Source of the DNA: Ulota crispa
Taxonomy: Eukaryota; Streptophyta; Bryopsida; Orthotrichales; Orthotrichaceae
Assembly (NCBI GenBank): GCA_963920765.1
Contig: OY987250.1
Location: 10,718,409-10,782,408, forward strand
DNA length: 64,000 nt
Direction: 5' to 3'
Positions within the stretch are counted from its first letter, which is position 1. Each line of letters starts with the position of its first letter. Positions 50,741 through 63,033 of the stretch are shown here, in pieces. A program made the position numbers and the translations under genes. Below the pieces are notes generated by a model. The model was not told where the DNA came from and searched no databases. It was given only the letters and a program-made list of their open reading frames with translations.

Positions 50741-51927
50741 CATTCCCCGCTTGTCCTGAAAGAGTTGCCTTCCATTCAGAGTTGAACCATTTTTGTTTTT
50801 GTTTTACTTCCAGAAGGTTAAAGAGTTTCCCTAAGATAGAATCCATCTCAACCATGGACTGAGATCTTCTTGTAGAACGTCCCAAGGCAACCATCGACAA
50901 CTGCAAGGTTAACAATTGCAAGATCAACAATTACAAACAGAGGTTCCATTGCTCGAAGCTTGAGAACCGGTAAACATCAGAAAAAAATACTCCCTCTGTC
51001 CTATTTTAAAGCTCCAAAAAACTTCTTCATAAGGGATTAACTATAATTTTAGTTATAATTTTAGTCGTTATGCTAGTGACAAATGCATTCTAGAATTAAT
51101 ATACCACCTATCAAATATCTGCAAAATTTCAGGTTTTTATGTTGTCGTTTAGACACCCAAATTTCATACAAAAATTACCATATTTGTGCATAGTTTGAGA
51201 AGGCTGCCGGCTCCTCATTATTTTAGACTTTGGATTGATGACACATGCATTCTACAATCAATATACCACCTACCAAATGTGTGCAAAATCTCTAACTTTG
51301 ATGTTGCCATTTGGGCACCCAAATTCCATGCAAAAAGTACTATATTTGTACATGTAGCTAGCTCCTCATTATTGATGATTTAAAGATTAGTAGCAACAAT
51401 GATACCTCATATGGGCAAAGCCAAGCTTGTTAGAAGAAGAATGTTCTTTACTAGCTTAACTTACCCATATGAGATCATTGAACATGACAAATGCTTTCTC
51501 AGAGATTGAAATTAGCAAAAAGGAGAACTATGCCTAATTTGGAGCTTTATATTGGGACAGAGGGAGTATTTCACAAACACAATCAGTAAGCAGTTCAACA
51601 GAATGAGAACATACCATCTCTCTGATAATACAGAAGTAGCAACATCCAAGAACGGAAGAATGGAAGAATGCCGCAAGAGGAATTGTAAACTGCATACAGT
51701 GCATTGCCGTGTTCCCTCGTGTTCTTGGACATAGCCCCCCTGGCTGGATGAGTAGAGAGACAAGGCGTCGAGAAATCCTAAAACTGCAAAAAGATGCTGA
51801 AATCTCTGCCAATACTTCCGAACTCATCAGGGACTCAATCAAGCATGGATTCCAGAACAAGATTGAAAGCCTACAACGGATGAAGAAGCTGGCAGATCAG
51901 ACCAAAACCATGAACCCTAAATCCTAA
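50741..51927. other. Possible degenerate gene fragments around a Stowaway element
   Basis: On the minus strand, 50,900-50,741 looks like an exon with acceptor ccttgcag and donor ACC|GTGAGT, encoding a Ser/Lys-rich stretch (STRRSQSMVEMDSILGKLF). On the plus strand, 51,745-51,927 is open to a stop and encodes a charged, coiled-coil-like tail (EILKLQKDAEISANTSELIR). The two lie on opposite strands, so they may not belong to one gene. No family recognised. Confidence 0.25.
50990..51566. mobile_element. Stowaway MITE (Tc1/mariner type), 577 bp, TA duplication
   Basis: Starts CTCCCTCTGTCCTATTTTAA and ends with the inverted form GGGACAGAGGGAG, flanked by TA on both sides. This is the classic plant Stowaway terminus. 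The interior holds two direct copies of about 170 bp (aatataccacctatcaaat and aatataccacctaccaaat), so it is longer than most Stowaways. Confidence 0.9.
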
Positions 51928-53334
51928 ACCCTGCACAATCCAAGTTCACTCAGCAAAGAAGAAACTCAAAGTCCCAAATCCAGCTCTTCACCAAGTGCAG
52001 TGCTTATAACTTACAGCAAATCAGCACCGGTCCTGGCACGTTCAAAGGTTTCCATCTATTTTGGAAGGGCCTTCAAGCTCCTTGATCTCCACCCATGTTC
52101 TTTAAAAAGGTGATTTTGCACTTCAACATGTCCTAGAAACAATCATTTGATCACTTATTAAGGAAAGTAAAGAATAAAGTTCATTAAACTGAAAATGAAT
52201 AGTGATGAATAGTGTCTTGCAAGCATCAAAAAAATTCTTAGCAAAAATTTGCTTAAATGTTACTCTAAAAAAATGGATGAATTTGCCAAATCCCTCCCCA
52301 AGTTTGCAACACATTTGCCATATTTTGGATAAAAGGTACTATATTAGTAGATTTTAAGGTGGAACAAGCAAACGTTGATCATTCTTTCCAACTCTATCCA
52401 AATTTTCCTTACTTGCTCGCATGGTGGGATGTGTGTTGTTCTACCAACAAAAATACAAAAAGAAACGTTGCTTGCAAGGCCATGGTAGGACAAAGTGTCT
52501 TGAGAGGGTTTTGAAAGGGCCCTTTTAGCACTTTTCATCCACTTTGAGCATGTGTCAAAATCTTGGGAGGGCATTGAGGGAGATGCTCTAAGAACAAGTT
52601 CACACTATAGCCAAAGGTTGAAAGGTGGTCAATTTCCACCACTGAGATTGCAAAAAATCAAAATTTTGGCCTCTCAATCCTTCACAATACAAGTTCAAGT
52701 CTAAAACCCATTGCTTCCAAATTGCCTACATGGCATCACTTTTTAGGTAAAGCACCAGCCTCTTAAAGAAGTTTGGGTTGAGCAAAAACCTAAACCCCAC
52801 TATGATCAAAAAGTTGTCATTTTGTTTTGTAAGATTACCAAAAATTAATAAAATCTAATACATTAGATTAGAAGGTTTGGCTTATAGACTTGGCTTTTGG
52901 AGGCTTCACACTAAGACAAGCTAAAGGTTTCAAAAATAATATTTTATTGCCCATTTTTATTTTTAATTCTGTACCCTCTCAACAAAATTTGGTCACTTAA
53001 CCTTACAGCCTCTTGATTTGATCATCCATAATATGAAGCAGCTCTAAAGTCCTACTTCACAACAACATCAAAAGGACAAGTAGTTAAGGGCACTTTATAT
53101 TAGGGCCGAACTGTTGTTCCAATTAAAGAAACATCAAAAGTGAAATTGCTCAAATCCTCAAATTGGGCTATCAATTGGCTTCTAAGGCCTACTATCAAAG
53201 GTTGATTCAATTGATCTTGTTCAAAACAAGGTCATTTTTTGCCAAGTTTTTGACCCCAAAAATCAAACCCAAGTTAAAAGGATTGGATCACGACATTGTT
53301 TTGACTCAGTTCAAAAACATGGGCCTCATTTATT
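51928..53334. other. Repeat-derived intergenic DNA
   Basis: 52,060-52,592 is an inverted relative of the GAGCATCTCC-type family (shares the complement of caaagaacatgggtggagat and ends gagggagatgctctaag); its other end could not be fixed. The remainder shows no gene. Confidence 0.45.
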
Positions 53335-53726
53335 AAGGGTCTTGATACTGCCACCCCTTTTTGATACTCACTCCTTGATTAACATCATTCTTCAATTATT
53401 AGTCATTTTTGGGGATAATTTTGTAAAATAAATTAGACTTACATATGCATAAAACCAAGTGATCTTTTGTAGGTATTTTTCAAAATGATAAACTGCAATC
53501 AAAATTTATGATAAGAAAAAGACAACACTCTATTATCTTTTTTTGATAAAAAGTTTGATTGCAATTTATCATTTTTAAAATACCAACAAAAAATAACTTG
53601 GTTTTATACAAATTTAAGTCTTTATTTTCTTTTTCTAAATGTCCCTAAAAACAACCAATAAATGAAGAATGATGTTAACCATGGGGTGGTAGTATCAAAA
53701 AGGGGGGTGGCATTATCAACACCCTT
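53335..53726. mobile_element. Foldback element, 392 bp
   Basis: Left arm aagggtcttgatactgccac and right arm inverted, gtggcattatcaacaccctt, with matching inner blocks (gatgttaaccatgg, gataaactgcaatcaaa and ttgattgcaatttatc). The arms are about 180 bp. Confidence 0.8.
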
Positions 53727-54864
53727 TATTAATTTGAAATTAGGACATCAATTGGGCCCAAGGACTTTTTTATGATACTCATAGTTTTCTATAGCATTTC
53801 TTTTTCCAATTGTTGATTGCAAACTTGTACAAAAAGTTGCCAATTTTGCCAAAATCCATTCTACTGCTTCAAGGATTCATCCCTTTTCTCAAAAACTTTA
53901 TCTATTTATATATATTCCATTCATGTCATCCATAATCCACTTTAAACTACAAAACTTTACCATTAATTTTCATTCAGCTATGATTGGGAACTTGTTAAAA
54001 AAACATAGGTATCTTCATTCTTGTTGTAATTTGCTTTCAATAATTCACCACTTCATCTCCACACTTTGTATCTATTTTCACCACCAAAATTTGAGATGGT
54101 TGTCAAATTCTTTTCATCAGTCAAAGTGGCGGAGAAAAACAAAGCTAGTCCCAAGCACATATTCATTTCTATGCTCTAATTGTTCATCCAAAATTAACCA
54201 CTTCAAAATGAAATTCTATTCAAAGTCATTCATTCATAAACATATTGATGAGTATTGTCTTTGAAATTTCTGATTTTGGATAAATGGGTTTAAACCCTGT
54301 CAACGGACACCCTAACAAAAAGCTACTACATTAAACTATCAAAATTCAAAAACATTCAATAATAATAATAATTTTACCTTTATTTTGTTCCTACAAAAGA
54401 AACTTAGAGAAAAAGCTAATTTAAACTACGTAATTAGTCATGGCAATTGATTCCACGCGAGATTCCATGAGAAGTTAAATTTTGTGAAGGGACCTCGGAA
54501 GGGACTAATGTAGTTTGTTTAGCACAAAGCACAAATGACAAGATGTTGCGCAAATAAACATTGTTCTACATAATACATAGAGTACCACGATCCAACATCA
54601 AATTTGAAACCAAACCCACACAAAAAAACAATATAAAAACACCATTAAAAAATGATTTCATAATCTAACACACAAGTCAAGTGCCTCTCAAGCCACAAAG
54701 GGCAAGTTTCAAAGTGCACGTAAGAGGAGAGCGACTCAAAATTTCAATTAAAGGCTACATCGTAGTCGTGCAAACTTCACAACAAGAGCTCTCTCAAAAA
54801 CACTCATAAAACGTGAACTAGCAACAATGCCAAGCCAAAAGGGTCTCAACATAAGCTCCAAACC
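53727..54864. other. Intergenic DNA, no gene recognised
   Basis: AT-rich. A frame of 113 codons at 53,923-54,264 (plus) has biased composition and no recognisable motif. Confidence 0.4.
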
Positions 54865-54943
54865 TTAACCCCTCATTGCCTAAGCAAACAATTTTGTCCC
54901 CAATTTCCATTTTATTTGAGAATTGTTGGCAATGAAGGGTTAA
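54865..54943. mobile_element. Tiny TTAA MITE, 79 bp
   Basis: TTAA, then CCCCTCATTGCC; right end GGCAATGAAGGG, then TTAA. It could be an extreme deletion product of a piggyBac-like element. Confidence 0.6.
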
Positions 54944-55142
54944 GTGCCCTAAATTTGAATCCAAGTGGCTTCCTACTATGTAGGTGACATGGCCCAGCTT
55001 GACGCCAAGTCACGTGAGAGGTAGTTGAGTAGCAATATGTTGATTATGTATGCTTAAAGAATTTAAAATAAAAACTTGTATATTATAGTAATTAGTATAT
55101 TGTTGGGGAGCTCAATTGCAAATGTTAGTTATGCAAGCACTA

Positions 55143-55714
55143 TTAACCCCTAAACACCCAATCAATCATTTTTTGGTCGCTGTCTTTTTTTGCAAATTGC
55201 CTAAAATGAAAAAAGAAAAGCAAAAAGAAAAGAAAAGAATTTTTTTTGAAAAAATTAAAAATATTCTTATATAGGAAGGCAAATCTACTTTCCAATTCAA
55301 TTTGAATCATGCCAATCCAAGTTAAACTCCACCAAGGAAATTTTTTCAAAGACTAACACTTCAATATTTGCTAGTGTAACAAAATTTACTATTTCAAAAA
55401 ATTAATGAAGTTCTCTCCATAAAAAATATTGCGTTTTTGGGCTTTCAAATAGAATGTTTATTTTTAACTAATCATACCAAATTTTAAACTTTGTGAATAA
55501 AATTTGTAATTTTGATTAATGTTAAATGGTAAATGCTTCTAAATTCATCAAATAAGAGTGCAAAACGTTTTTTGATTATTTGACCGTATGGATCATTACT
55601 AAACATCATGATTCTAGTTTTTTCTTTTTCAACAAACTTCATAGAAGTTACAAAAGCATCATTTTAAAATGCATTTATGTTTTGCCCTTACCCCCTTGGG
55701 TGTTTAGGGGTTAA
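55143..55714. mobile_element. TTAA element (piggyBac-like), family E, 572 bp
   Basis: TTAA, then CCCCTAAACACCCAATCAA; right end CCTTGGGTGTTTAGGGG, then TTAA. It aligns with 38,939-39,642 minus its nested MITE. Its right TTAA is shared with the next element. Confidence 0.8.
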
Positions 55715-56343
55715 TCCCAAAACAATTTTGGAGATTCTTGAGCTCCTAGGAATTTGCTCTAATTTGAATAAAAAGCCAATTTTTTTATAAGTTGTATCAA
55801 TTCTTTTCTAATTGTAACCGTATAAAATCAAACTAGACATGTTAGAGATCACATTAGAAAAGAAGACACAACAATATCTTATGGATTGAAAGATTATAAT
55901 GTTTAATCATGAGGATGTTAAAACTGTGAAAGTGATTTGAAATCTTTTAATCTTCTTTTCTTTGGTCACCAAAAAAATACAAGGTTAAAGGGCCTAACAT
56001 ACATAACCCCAATCAATTTATGACCTCAAAATCTACTCTACATTTTCTTTCAATAAATTTTTAATGTGATTTTTTCTCAAAGATCTAGTGTATTTGAGGC
56101 TCATTCCCAAGAGCCCTCAATACTACATAAAGTCAAGATTGCAATGGACACCCATGCACAAAATCTTGAATATAAAAATCATAATTAATAATTTGCAAAA
56201 TCAGAATGTTGAAGCTAAAACTAAACTTCAAAAAAAAAAATTCAAAAAAATAAACTACTAAAAATAGTAATTTTGTAAGATTTTATTTAACTTCAAAGAT
56301 TGGTTGAAGACATAGTCTCTCCTCAATGTTGTTTTGGGGTTAA
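55711..56343 (-). mobile_element. TTAA element (piggyBac-like), family C, inverted, 633 bp
   Basis: TTAA, then TCCCAAAACAATTTTGG; right end TTGTTTTGGGG, then TTAA. Interior blocks (acacaacaatatcttatgg, aactgtgaaagtgatttga) are the inverse of family C at 20,774 and 57,981. It abuts the family E copy through one common TTAA. Confidence 0.78.
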
Positions 56344-57980
56344 ACTAAAAATAATCTTTTTGAACTAAATAACTAGATTTTTTCTACATGTGTAATGTGC
56401 CATACATGGATTGGGGAGAACCGGCAGTTAGTTTATTGTAAATTGGTTGAACTTATAAAAACACAATTCAAACTTGAAACCATCCGATAAAATACCGGTC
56501 ATTTTCTCCAAATAAATCCAAATTTAATATATATCCCAATAGAAATTTAGGATTTTTACAAAAATAATGAGTGCATTCTAATGAAAATCTGGTTGAAACT
56601 AGGAAATGTTGGATTTCAACCGGTGAAGCTAAAGTTTCTCCCCAAACACTGGTGCCATCTATCTCTATTAACCAAATATCATATCAAAGATGGACATATG
56701 ATTATTATTTTTTATATTTCTCAATAACTTCATTTATTAAAACAAAGTATAAACTTTAAACTTCTAATAAACAGGATTTTTTTTTCCAAATCCTATTAAA
56801 AGATTTTCAATCACTATTGCTTTAATTTGAAACTTGTTAGTAAATGTAACCAATTTTTTTCATTTATGTATACAAATCTGTTCTACAAATGATTTTAATA
56901 CCAGACATTTTAAATGCCTCCAGCATTTTCAATAAAGAATCATACCACATGTTATATATAAAATTCCACTTTAATGATCGGTTTTTGTAATTGATATTTT
57001 TTTTGCATATAGAATGATTCAGGAATTTAGTTGGAAATTTACCATAAGCATTAAATTCATCCAATTTTTGATTGTTTTTTTATATGCATAACACTCAATT
57101 AAATTGCTTGCTAGTTGGAATTCATTATAAAATAATTTTTATCCCCATAATTAGTTGGTTTGGTTTTTGGTTTTATTTAATCAACAAAAGTCAAAAAATA
57201 AAAGAAGTCATAAATTTTTATTTTACTAGCACCTTTTCTTTTTTTTAAATGTACGTAGAATGCATAGACATGATCTCAATAAAGGTTGTGTAGAAACAAT
57301 ATTTGTTCTTGTACTTTCGCAAAGCATGTGGAAATGGTGGATTTTTATTCGATTATAGTTTGATACACCTCCATGCCTCTTGCACAACTTATACCACTCC
57401 ATTGCTTCTTTCACTACTTTTCAAAAACCATGGTCAAACTAGCCAATAAGTTTTCAAATTACAATAGGATGTCAAAGAAAATTATGTATATTTTTCTTAC
57501 TCAAAATTGGTATTGAAAACTCTTAATCAACCTTTGTTATTGTAAGATAGTAATAATTTTTTTGAAGCGAACTGCAATTTTGTATTGACTATGATTTATG
57601 AAATTACCAAATAAATCTGATTTTCATTGTTATATTTTTATGAAAACAAACAAGAATTACTCAAATGATGTTTGAATTTTAATTAATGATTAAATTTAGT
57701 TGACTGATTTGCAATTGTTGAATTTCACTTCATGAAAATATCCATGACATTTATGAATATAATTTAGACAACACAAAGCTTAAAAAATCACAGTATAATT
57801 GTGTGCTTAAGGAAGACGTTTCGGAAACCAATGCAATTGTAGACATTAAAATGTGCAGTGTTAGTGCTTTTATAATACATATTTTTATGGAACTTCATTT
57901 CTATTAACACCAATAGTTAAGCCTTTCACTTTATTTGGCTCATTTACACTAAAGATTTTATCAAGAGTGCAATAGCATCT
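56344..57980. other. AT-rich intergenic DNA, no gene recognised
   Basis: Only short frames (up to about 66 codons) without motifs. Confidence 0.4.
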
Positions 57981-58629
57981 TTAATCCCTCACCGCCCAGG
58001 GGACCAAAACTATCCACCTTGTGTTTTAATTTGGAAATTTTTGATTTTCATTGAAGATTAATTTTAGTGGTTAATTTTTAAATTATTCTTATTGAAGGCT
58101 TGTTTTAGTATCAAAAATCTGATTTTGAAAATGAATGACTATGATTTGTTTATTCAAGATTTTGTGCAAGGGTGTTCATTGCAAATCTTCACTTTCTAAT
58201 ATTGAGAACTTTTGGAAATGAGCCTCAAGTACACTAGAACTTGGAGAAACAATCACATTAGAAACTTCATTTAAAAAGTTGTAAAGTAGATTTGAAGAAG
58301 TTATAAATTGATTAGGGTTACACATGTACTTTACATATTCATATTTTTTTTAATATCCTCAATTTTAAATTTGAGATGTGAAAAGAGGATTGAAAGACTT
58401 CAAATTACTTTCACAATTTTAACACCCACATGATCAAATCTTAAAATCTTTCAATCCATAAGTGATATTGTTGTGTTTTTTTTTTTCCATGTGATCTCTA
58501 ACATATTAGTTTGAATTTGTATGATTACAATTTCAAAAAATGATACAACCTATCAAAATGTTGCCACTTTGTTTATTCAAAAGTAGATTTTGAGATACTC
58601 CAAAACGTCCATGGGCGGTGAGGGGTTAA
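57981..58629 (+). mobile_element. TTAA element (piggyBac-like), family C, 649 bp
   Basis: TTAA, then TCCCTCACCGCCCAGGGGACC; right end CCATGGGCGGTGAGGGG, then TTAA. Same orientation and interior as 20,774-21,430. Confidence 0.8.
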
Positions 58630-59169
58630 TGTTTAAGAATACAATACAAATAAACCATGCAGATGCTTTGGTAAAAAAAGAGAGTTATTATTATCAACAA
58701 ATGTACATTATTTAATAAACCTCTGAAATTTCTAAGAAGTACGTAAGAAAATTAGTGGCTTATCTTCATTTATTGTTGTTATGATACTCTACACACTAAA
58801 CTTGCCTTCGTGCGTGATTTCATCTTATTTGACGACATTCTTGGATTCCAAATCCAAACTTTAAAAAAGTATGTCAAAGTAAAATTGTGTGGATTTGATT
58901 TTGATCTATCTTTGTCATGATATTCATTTAGACTGTAATTCTTCTTTAATAACGTCATGATAAATTAACAAACTCTAAAAATTAGTTACATTTTCATACA
59001 AATGTTTTAGTATGTAATAATTCTAAAGAAACACACACTGTTTAGAGTCATTATTTTTCAATATAAAATTAATTTTACAATGAAATAATCCTTTGTGTAA
59101 CTTATAGTGTCATGGATGAGTGTTTCCAAATAAAGAATTCTTATAATATTTCAATGAACTTTCTATATT
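58630..59169. other. AT-rich spacer, no gene seen
   Basis: No repeat end or frame recognised. Confidence 0.4.
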
Positions 59170-59450
59170 TCAACTTATCAATAATTTGTGGAAAGCTGAC
59201 TTTGAAGAAGGGTCAATAGCAAGCTGAGGTTTAGGACATCTAATTGGATCATCAATTTCCATAGGTTCTTTTGGAGATTCCAATGGATATAAATCAAATT
59301 TTAATATTTTGCCTTTTCCACTTCTTTCAATTGAATTTTTCATTAAATATCGTAAATCAATGTGGGCAAAAAATACTCCACTAGAATCTTGTTTAGTGTT
59401 TCTTATGTTTAATCTAATGTAATAATCATCCAACAAAACATGTTAGTTTT
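59170..59450 (-). CDS. Possible 3' exon of an unknown gene
   Basis: An open stretch of about 90 codons ending in a stop at 59,170 encodes a hydrophilic sequence (LKFDLYPLESPKEPMEIDDP) with better amino acid balance than the AT-rich flanks. It has no nearby ATG start, and a usable acceptor may lie near 59,390-59,405. It could be a downstream exon of the frame at 59,835-60,368. Product unknown. Confidence 0.25.
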
Positions 59451-59834
59451 AAATTATAAATGGAGGCAACTAGAATCATGTAATGTGGCAAAATTAAGGA
59501 CATTTGAATAACAACAACAAAAGATATGAATGACACATTTGTAAATTTACTTTGTCATAGGTTTTTAAGAATTGGATTTCTTTTAAATGCACTATTTGCA
59601 TTGAACTATTGAGATTGTTTTAATTTTTAAAACACTCAACCAAAATTGAATCAATCACTCTTTGATTGAGCAATACTCATTTTTACTTGTAATTTGTTCA
59701 ATGATTATTATTTGTGTATCAAAGTAACAAGTTTAATATTCTTAGACATGAAAACCATGTAAAGTTTATTTTGAAAAGTTTCTGTCATCAAATAATTTGC
59801 TATTTTGTTCTTAGAGATCACCTGTAGGCAGTAA

Positions 59835-60368
59835 TTATTCTATTATTACATACAAATGTTGAATCAACATGAACCTGGATTTGTATCTTTCTATGTTACA
59901 ACCATGATTGATGCAATTTTGTTGAAAAATTGGATATTGATAATGTCTGTTTGGATTTTTTGAAGCATAATTGTTATGTCTTCTAGAAGGTTGTAAATTA
60001 ATATAACAATCACTATGTGATTTGCTGTTTTTGCATTGAGGAGAATGATGAGTTATAGAATGACTTCTTGTTAATGTATTTGTACTTGGAGGTTTTGATT
60101 CCTTAAACCAATTCTTGATGTCAAAAAATATTTTCCCAAATTTAGATTGTGGTTCAATTTTTATTAATTTTGTATTATCGTTGACACCAAATGAGTCTTT
60201 TGACCTTGGCCATGAAGTTTTCAAGTAATTAGAAGAATTTTTTGATAAACTAGATGATTGACAACTTTGATTTGTTGAATTTTGAGACAAGATGAATGAT
60301 GAATTCTTATTGCAACATTGTTTTTTATAAATGCTAATCTTATTGCTATTTTCTTTTCGAGACTCCAT
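59835..60368 (-). CDS. Unidentified Ser/Asn/Lys-rich protein, 177 codons
   Basis: The longest uninterrupted ATG-started frame outside transposons, starting MESRKENSNKISIYKKQ. It is hydrophilic and rich in Ser, Asn, Lys and His, with DSFGVNDNTKLIKIEPQSKF and FFDIKNWFKESKPP in the middle and TRSHSITHHSPQ after. No membrane segment, signal peptide or known domain. At this base composition a frame this long by chance is unlikely, but low-complexity AT-rich DNA makes it less telling. Splicing before the stop (possible donors near 59,870 and 59,910) to an exon at about 59,390-59,170 is possible. I do not recognise a family. Confidence 0.4.
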   Translation of the reverse strand: MESRKENSNKISIYKKQCCNKNSSFILSQNSTNQSCQSSSLSKNSSNYLKTSWPRSKDSFGVNDNTKLIKIEPQSKFGKIFFDIKNWFKESKPPSTNTLTRSHSITHHSPQCKNSKSHSDCYINLQPSRRHNNYASKNPNRHYQYPIFQQNCINHGCNIERYKSRFMLIQHLYVIIE

Positions 60369-60854
60369 ATTTTATTAATATTACTATATAATTTGAAATT
60401 TTATATTTGGTTAGATTTTTATTATGTTTTGATATGTATTATCTAAATCTGCCTTGCTGGATGAACAAAACAATTCTTTGATTTCTACGTTGTATTTCGA
60501 GTGGTTATGGAACTTTCGTCGGCTCTTAAATTTAAATCTATCTACCATTTTTTTTTGAATAACATGTAACAGATAAAAATAATAAAGTTTTATTAAAAAA
60601 TTCCGATCCTCTCTTAGAATTAGAAATGCATAAAGAAAATTAGAATGACTGACATCATTTGCATGAATTTACACATAGTGAAAAGAATTAGAACGCATAG
60701 GATGATATGTGTACATGTAATTGTTATCAAACATGATATTCTAGATTTATGAACATTGGTACTAACATTTAATTTCTTACATCAATAGGATACGTAATCA
60801 GAAAAAAATAAGCCTATAATGTTGCACTTGGATGTTCATGAAATTCTTTATTTT
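60369..60854. other. AT-rich spacer upstream of the unidentified frame
   Basis: Would contain the promoter if the frame at 59,835-60,368 is a gene. A stretch at about 60,505-60,560 (cgtcggctcttaaatttaaa) is loosely repeated at about 61,780-61,830. Confidence 0.35.
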
Positions 60855-61581
60855 TGTGCCCCTAAAGGATCACTTATCCCTACGGGGGACAAATGGGATT
60901 TTGGGCATGTACTTATGGTTAAACTACTTTGTGTAATTTTTTGAAACTTTTATGGAAGATGGGGAATTCAAAGATCTATGTGGACATCTAATTTTTTCCT
61001 CATTCCAACATTTATTGAAGAAGTTAAAAATGAATTTATGAGAATTTTAATTTGGCAAGCAGCCCAAAATTTTATTTAAAAATTGAATTTTTTAAAATAA
61101 AAGTTTGAGGCTAGTTCTTCAGACTTATGTATATTTGAGAAGCTTTGAATCATTCAATTCTAATTGATGAGATGAAAGTTATGAGAAGTTTTAGTCTGTA
61201 GGTACATGTGAAAAATCTCAAAACTATGCCTACACGCAAACTAAAACTTCTCATAACTTTCATCTCATCAATTAGAATTGAATGATTCAAAACTTCTCAC
61301 ATATATGTAAGTCTAAAGAACTAACCTCAAATTTTTAATTTAAAAAAATGTAATTTTTAAATAAAATTTTGGGCTGCTTGCCAAACTAAAATTCTCATAA
61401 AGTCATTTTTAACTTCTTCAATAAATGTCAAAATGAGAAAAAAATTAAATGACCGCATAGATCTTTGAATTCCCCATCTTCCATAAAAGTTTCAAAAAAT
61501 TACACAAAGTAGTTTAGTCATAAGTACATGCCCAAAATCCCATTTGTCTTCCGTAGGGACAAGAGGTCCTTTAGGGGTTAA
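60855..61581. mobile_element. Foldback built from two family A right ends, about 727 bp
   Basis: Left arm cccctaaaggatcacttatc ... and right arm ... acaagaggtcctttagggg, then TTAA. Both arms (about 340 bp) match the right end of family A (gggcatgtacttatggttaa, aagatggggaattcaaagat) in opposite orientation, meeting at a short centre near 61,200-61,235. The left end lacks TTAA. No coding potential. Confidence 0.88.
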
Positions 61582-63033
61582 CTAAATTTACATTAAAAAA
61601 ATATGATTTAAAATTATCATTTTTTTTGTTATAGCTATATTTAAACTTCGAAACAAAATTATTTTAAGAATTTACGGCGAAGTTAGAAATTATTTGAAAT
61701 TCTCTGCACTTGAAGGTCCCATCTACTTTATGATTGTTCTTTACGGGTGGGTGAATGAACTAGTTACCTTGCTAATCTCCGTCGACTCTTCAATTTTAAT
61801 CTCACATTTTTTTGAACCCCGTTTTATTGAATAAATATACTTAAAATAACATCTTAAGCGTAAACATCTCTACAAAGTTCTTTGTTATTTTCTTATAAAT
61901 CTAAAAGCTTTGAAAGAACTTGAATGACTTTGCAAAATTCAAGAAAACATGGCATGTCAAGAGTTGTTTAGTATACATATAATTTTAGTAGAAATATTAC
62001 AATAAAAATCATAAGAAATTACAAATTAAATTGGTTATAGCTTTGCGTAACAACTCAATTCAAATATTCATTGGGCAATGTATTTTGTATTAATACATTG
62101 CTTTTTTAGAGTTGATATAAACAAGGCGTTTTCACTTGAACCCTTCAACTGAACCACGCACATGTCATTGTATTCTTGACTTGCGGTTTGGAAGCTGACT
62201 GGATGCTTTTTGCCCCCAAATAGGCACATGCAGCCAAAGTGCAGTAGGCCCACAAACTTTTTTTTTGTCCTCCCTTGCCTGGATTATCCGCCAGCACGGG
62301 GTTTTTACCTGGTTTAGGGTTTAGTTGTTTATTATTGTTTTCATGTTCAGTTTCAGCCCTTGTGACTTGGAGCTCTCTACTGCAAGTTTAGAGTTGGACC
62401 TCCTTTTGCAGCTTCTATCAAGTTTTTGTCACGTTCTTTTAAAATTTATTCTCTAGATTTTGTTTTTGTGCTGTTCATTTCTTGTTTATCTTTTTTTTTC
62501 ATGAAGTTCTATTGCTATAAGAATCTTGAAATAGAGTAGGGAGTATGCAATTCTCATGATGCACTTTGAAACCTATGTTTTACTTCCATTTATTGTCTAC
62601 ATTAAAAGTTGAACTTAATCTATCAGGGCCAAAGTTTACTTTGTTAGGGCAATAAAATTGCTCACCTTCCCAAATGAACTTTGTCTGTACATGTTTGTAT
62701 TCATAGCCTTTTAGTAATGTATAGTGGACATACATTTGAGGAGGTGGGTTGTTTTAGAGCCCTGTGCCCTTTCCACTTCAATATTTCATAACTAACTCCA
62801 CAAAGTTTTAAAAATTATGAAAAAACTTGGGCTAGATGCCAATTCCTCTTGTCTTTCAAGTAAAACTCACTAAAAACTATTTCAAAAATTTCCACCTCCC
62901 AAAATCCAGTTTCAGCCCTTAGATGGTTGGTTTCTGAGCGTCTTACTTTAGCTTCAAAGGGGTAAAACCGGAGCAGAATTACTGTTTGGGAGGGGTCCCA
63001 TATGTGAGGCTGGGCTCTCCCATGTACGGACCC
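61582..63033. other. Intergenic DNA, no gene recognised
   Basis: 62,200-62,420 has higher GC and contains ggtttagggtttagttg. 62,728-62,760 repeats one arm of the 12.2-kb hairpin. No coding call. Confidence 0.4.
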
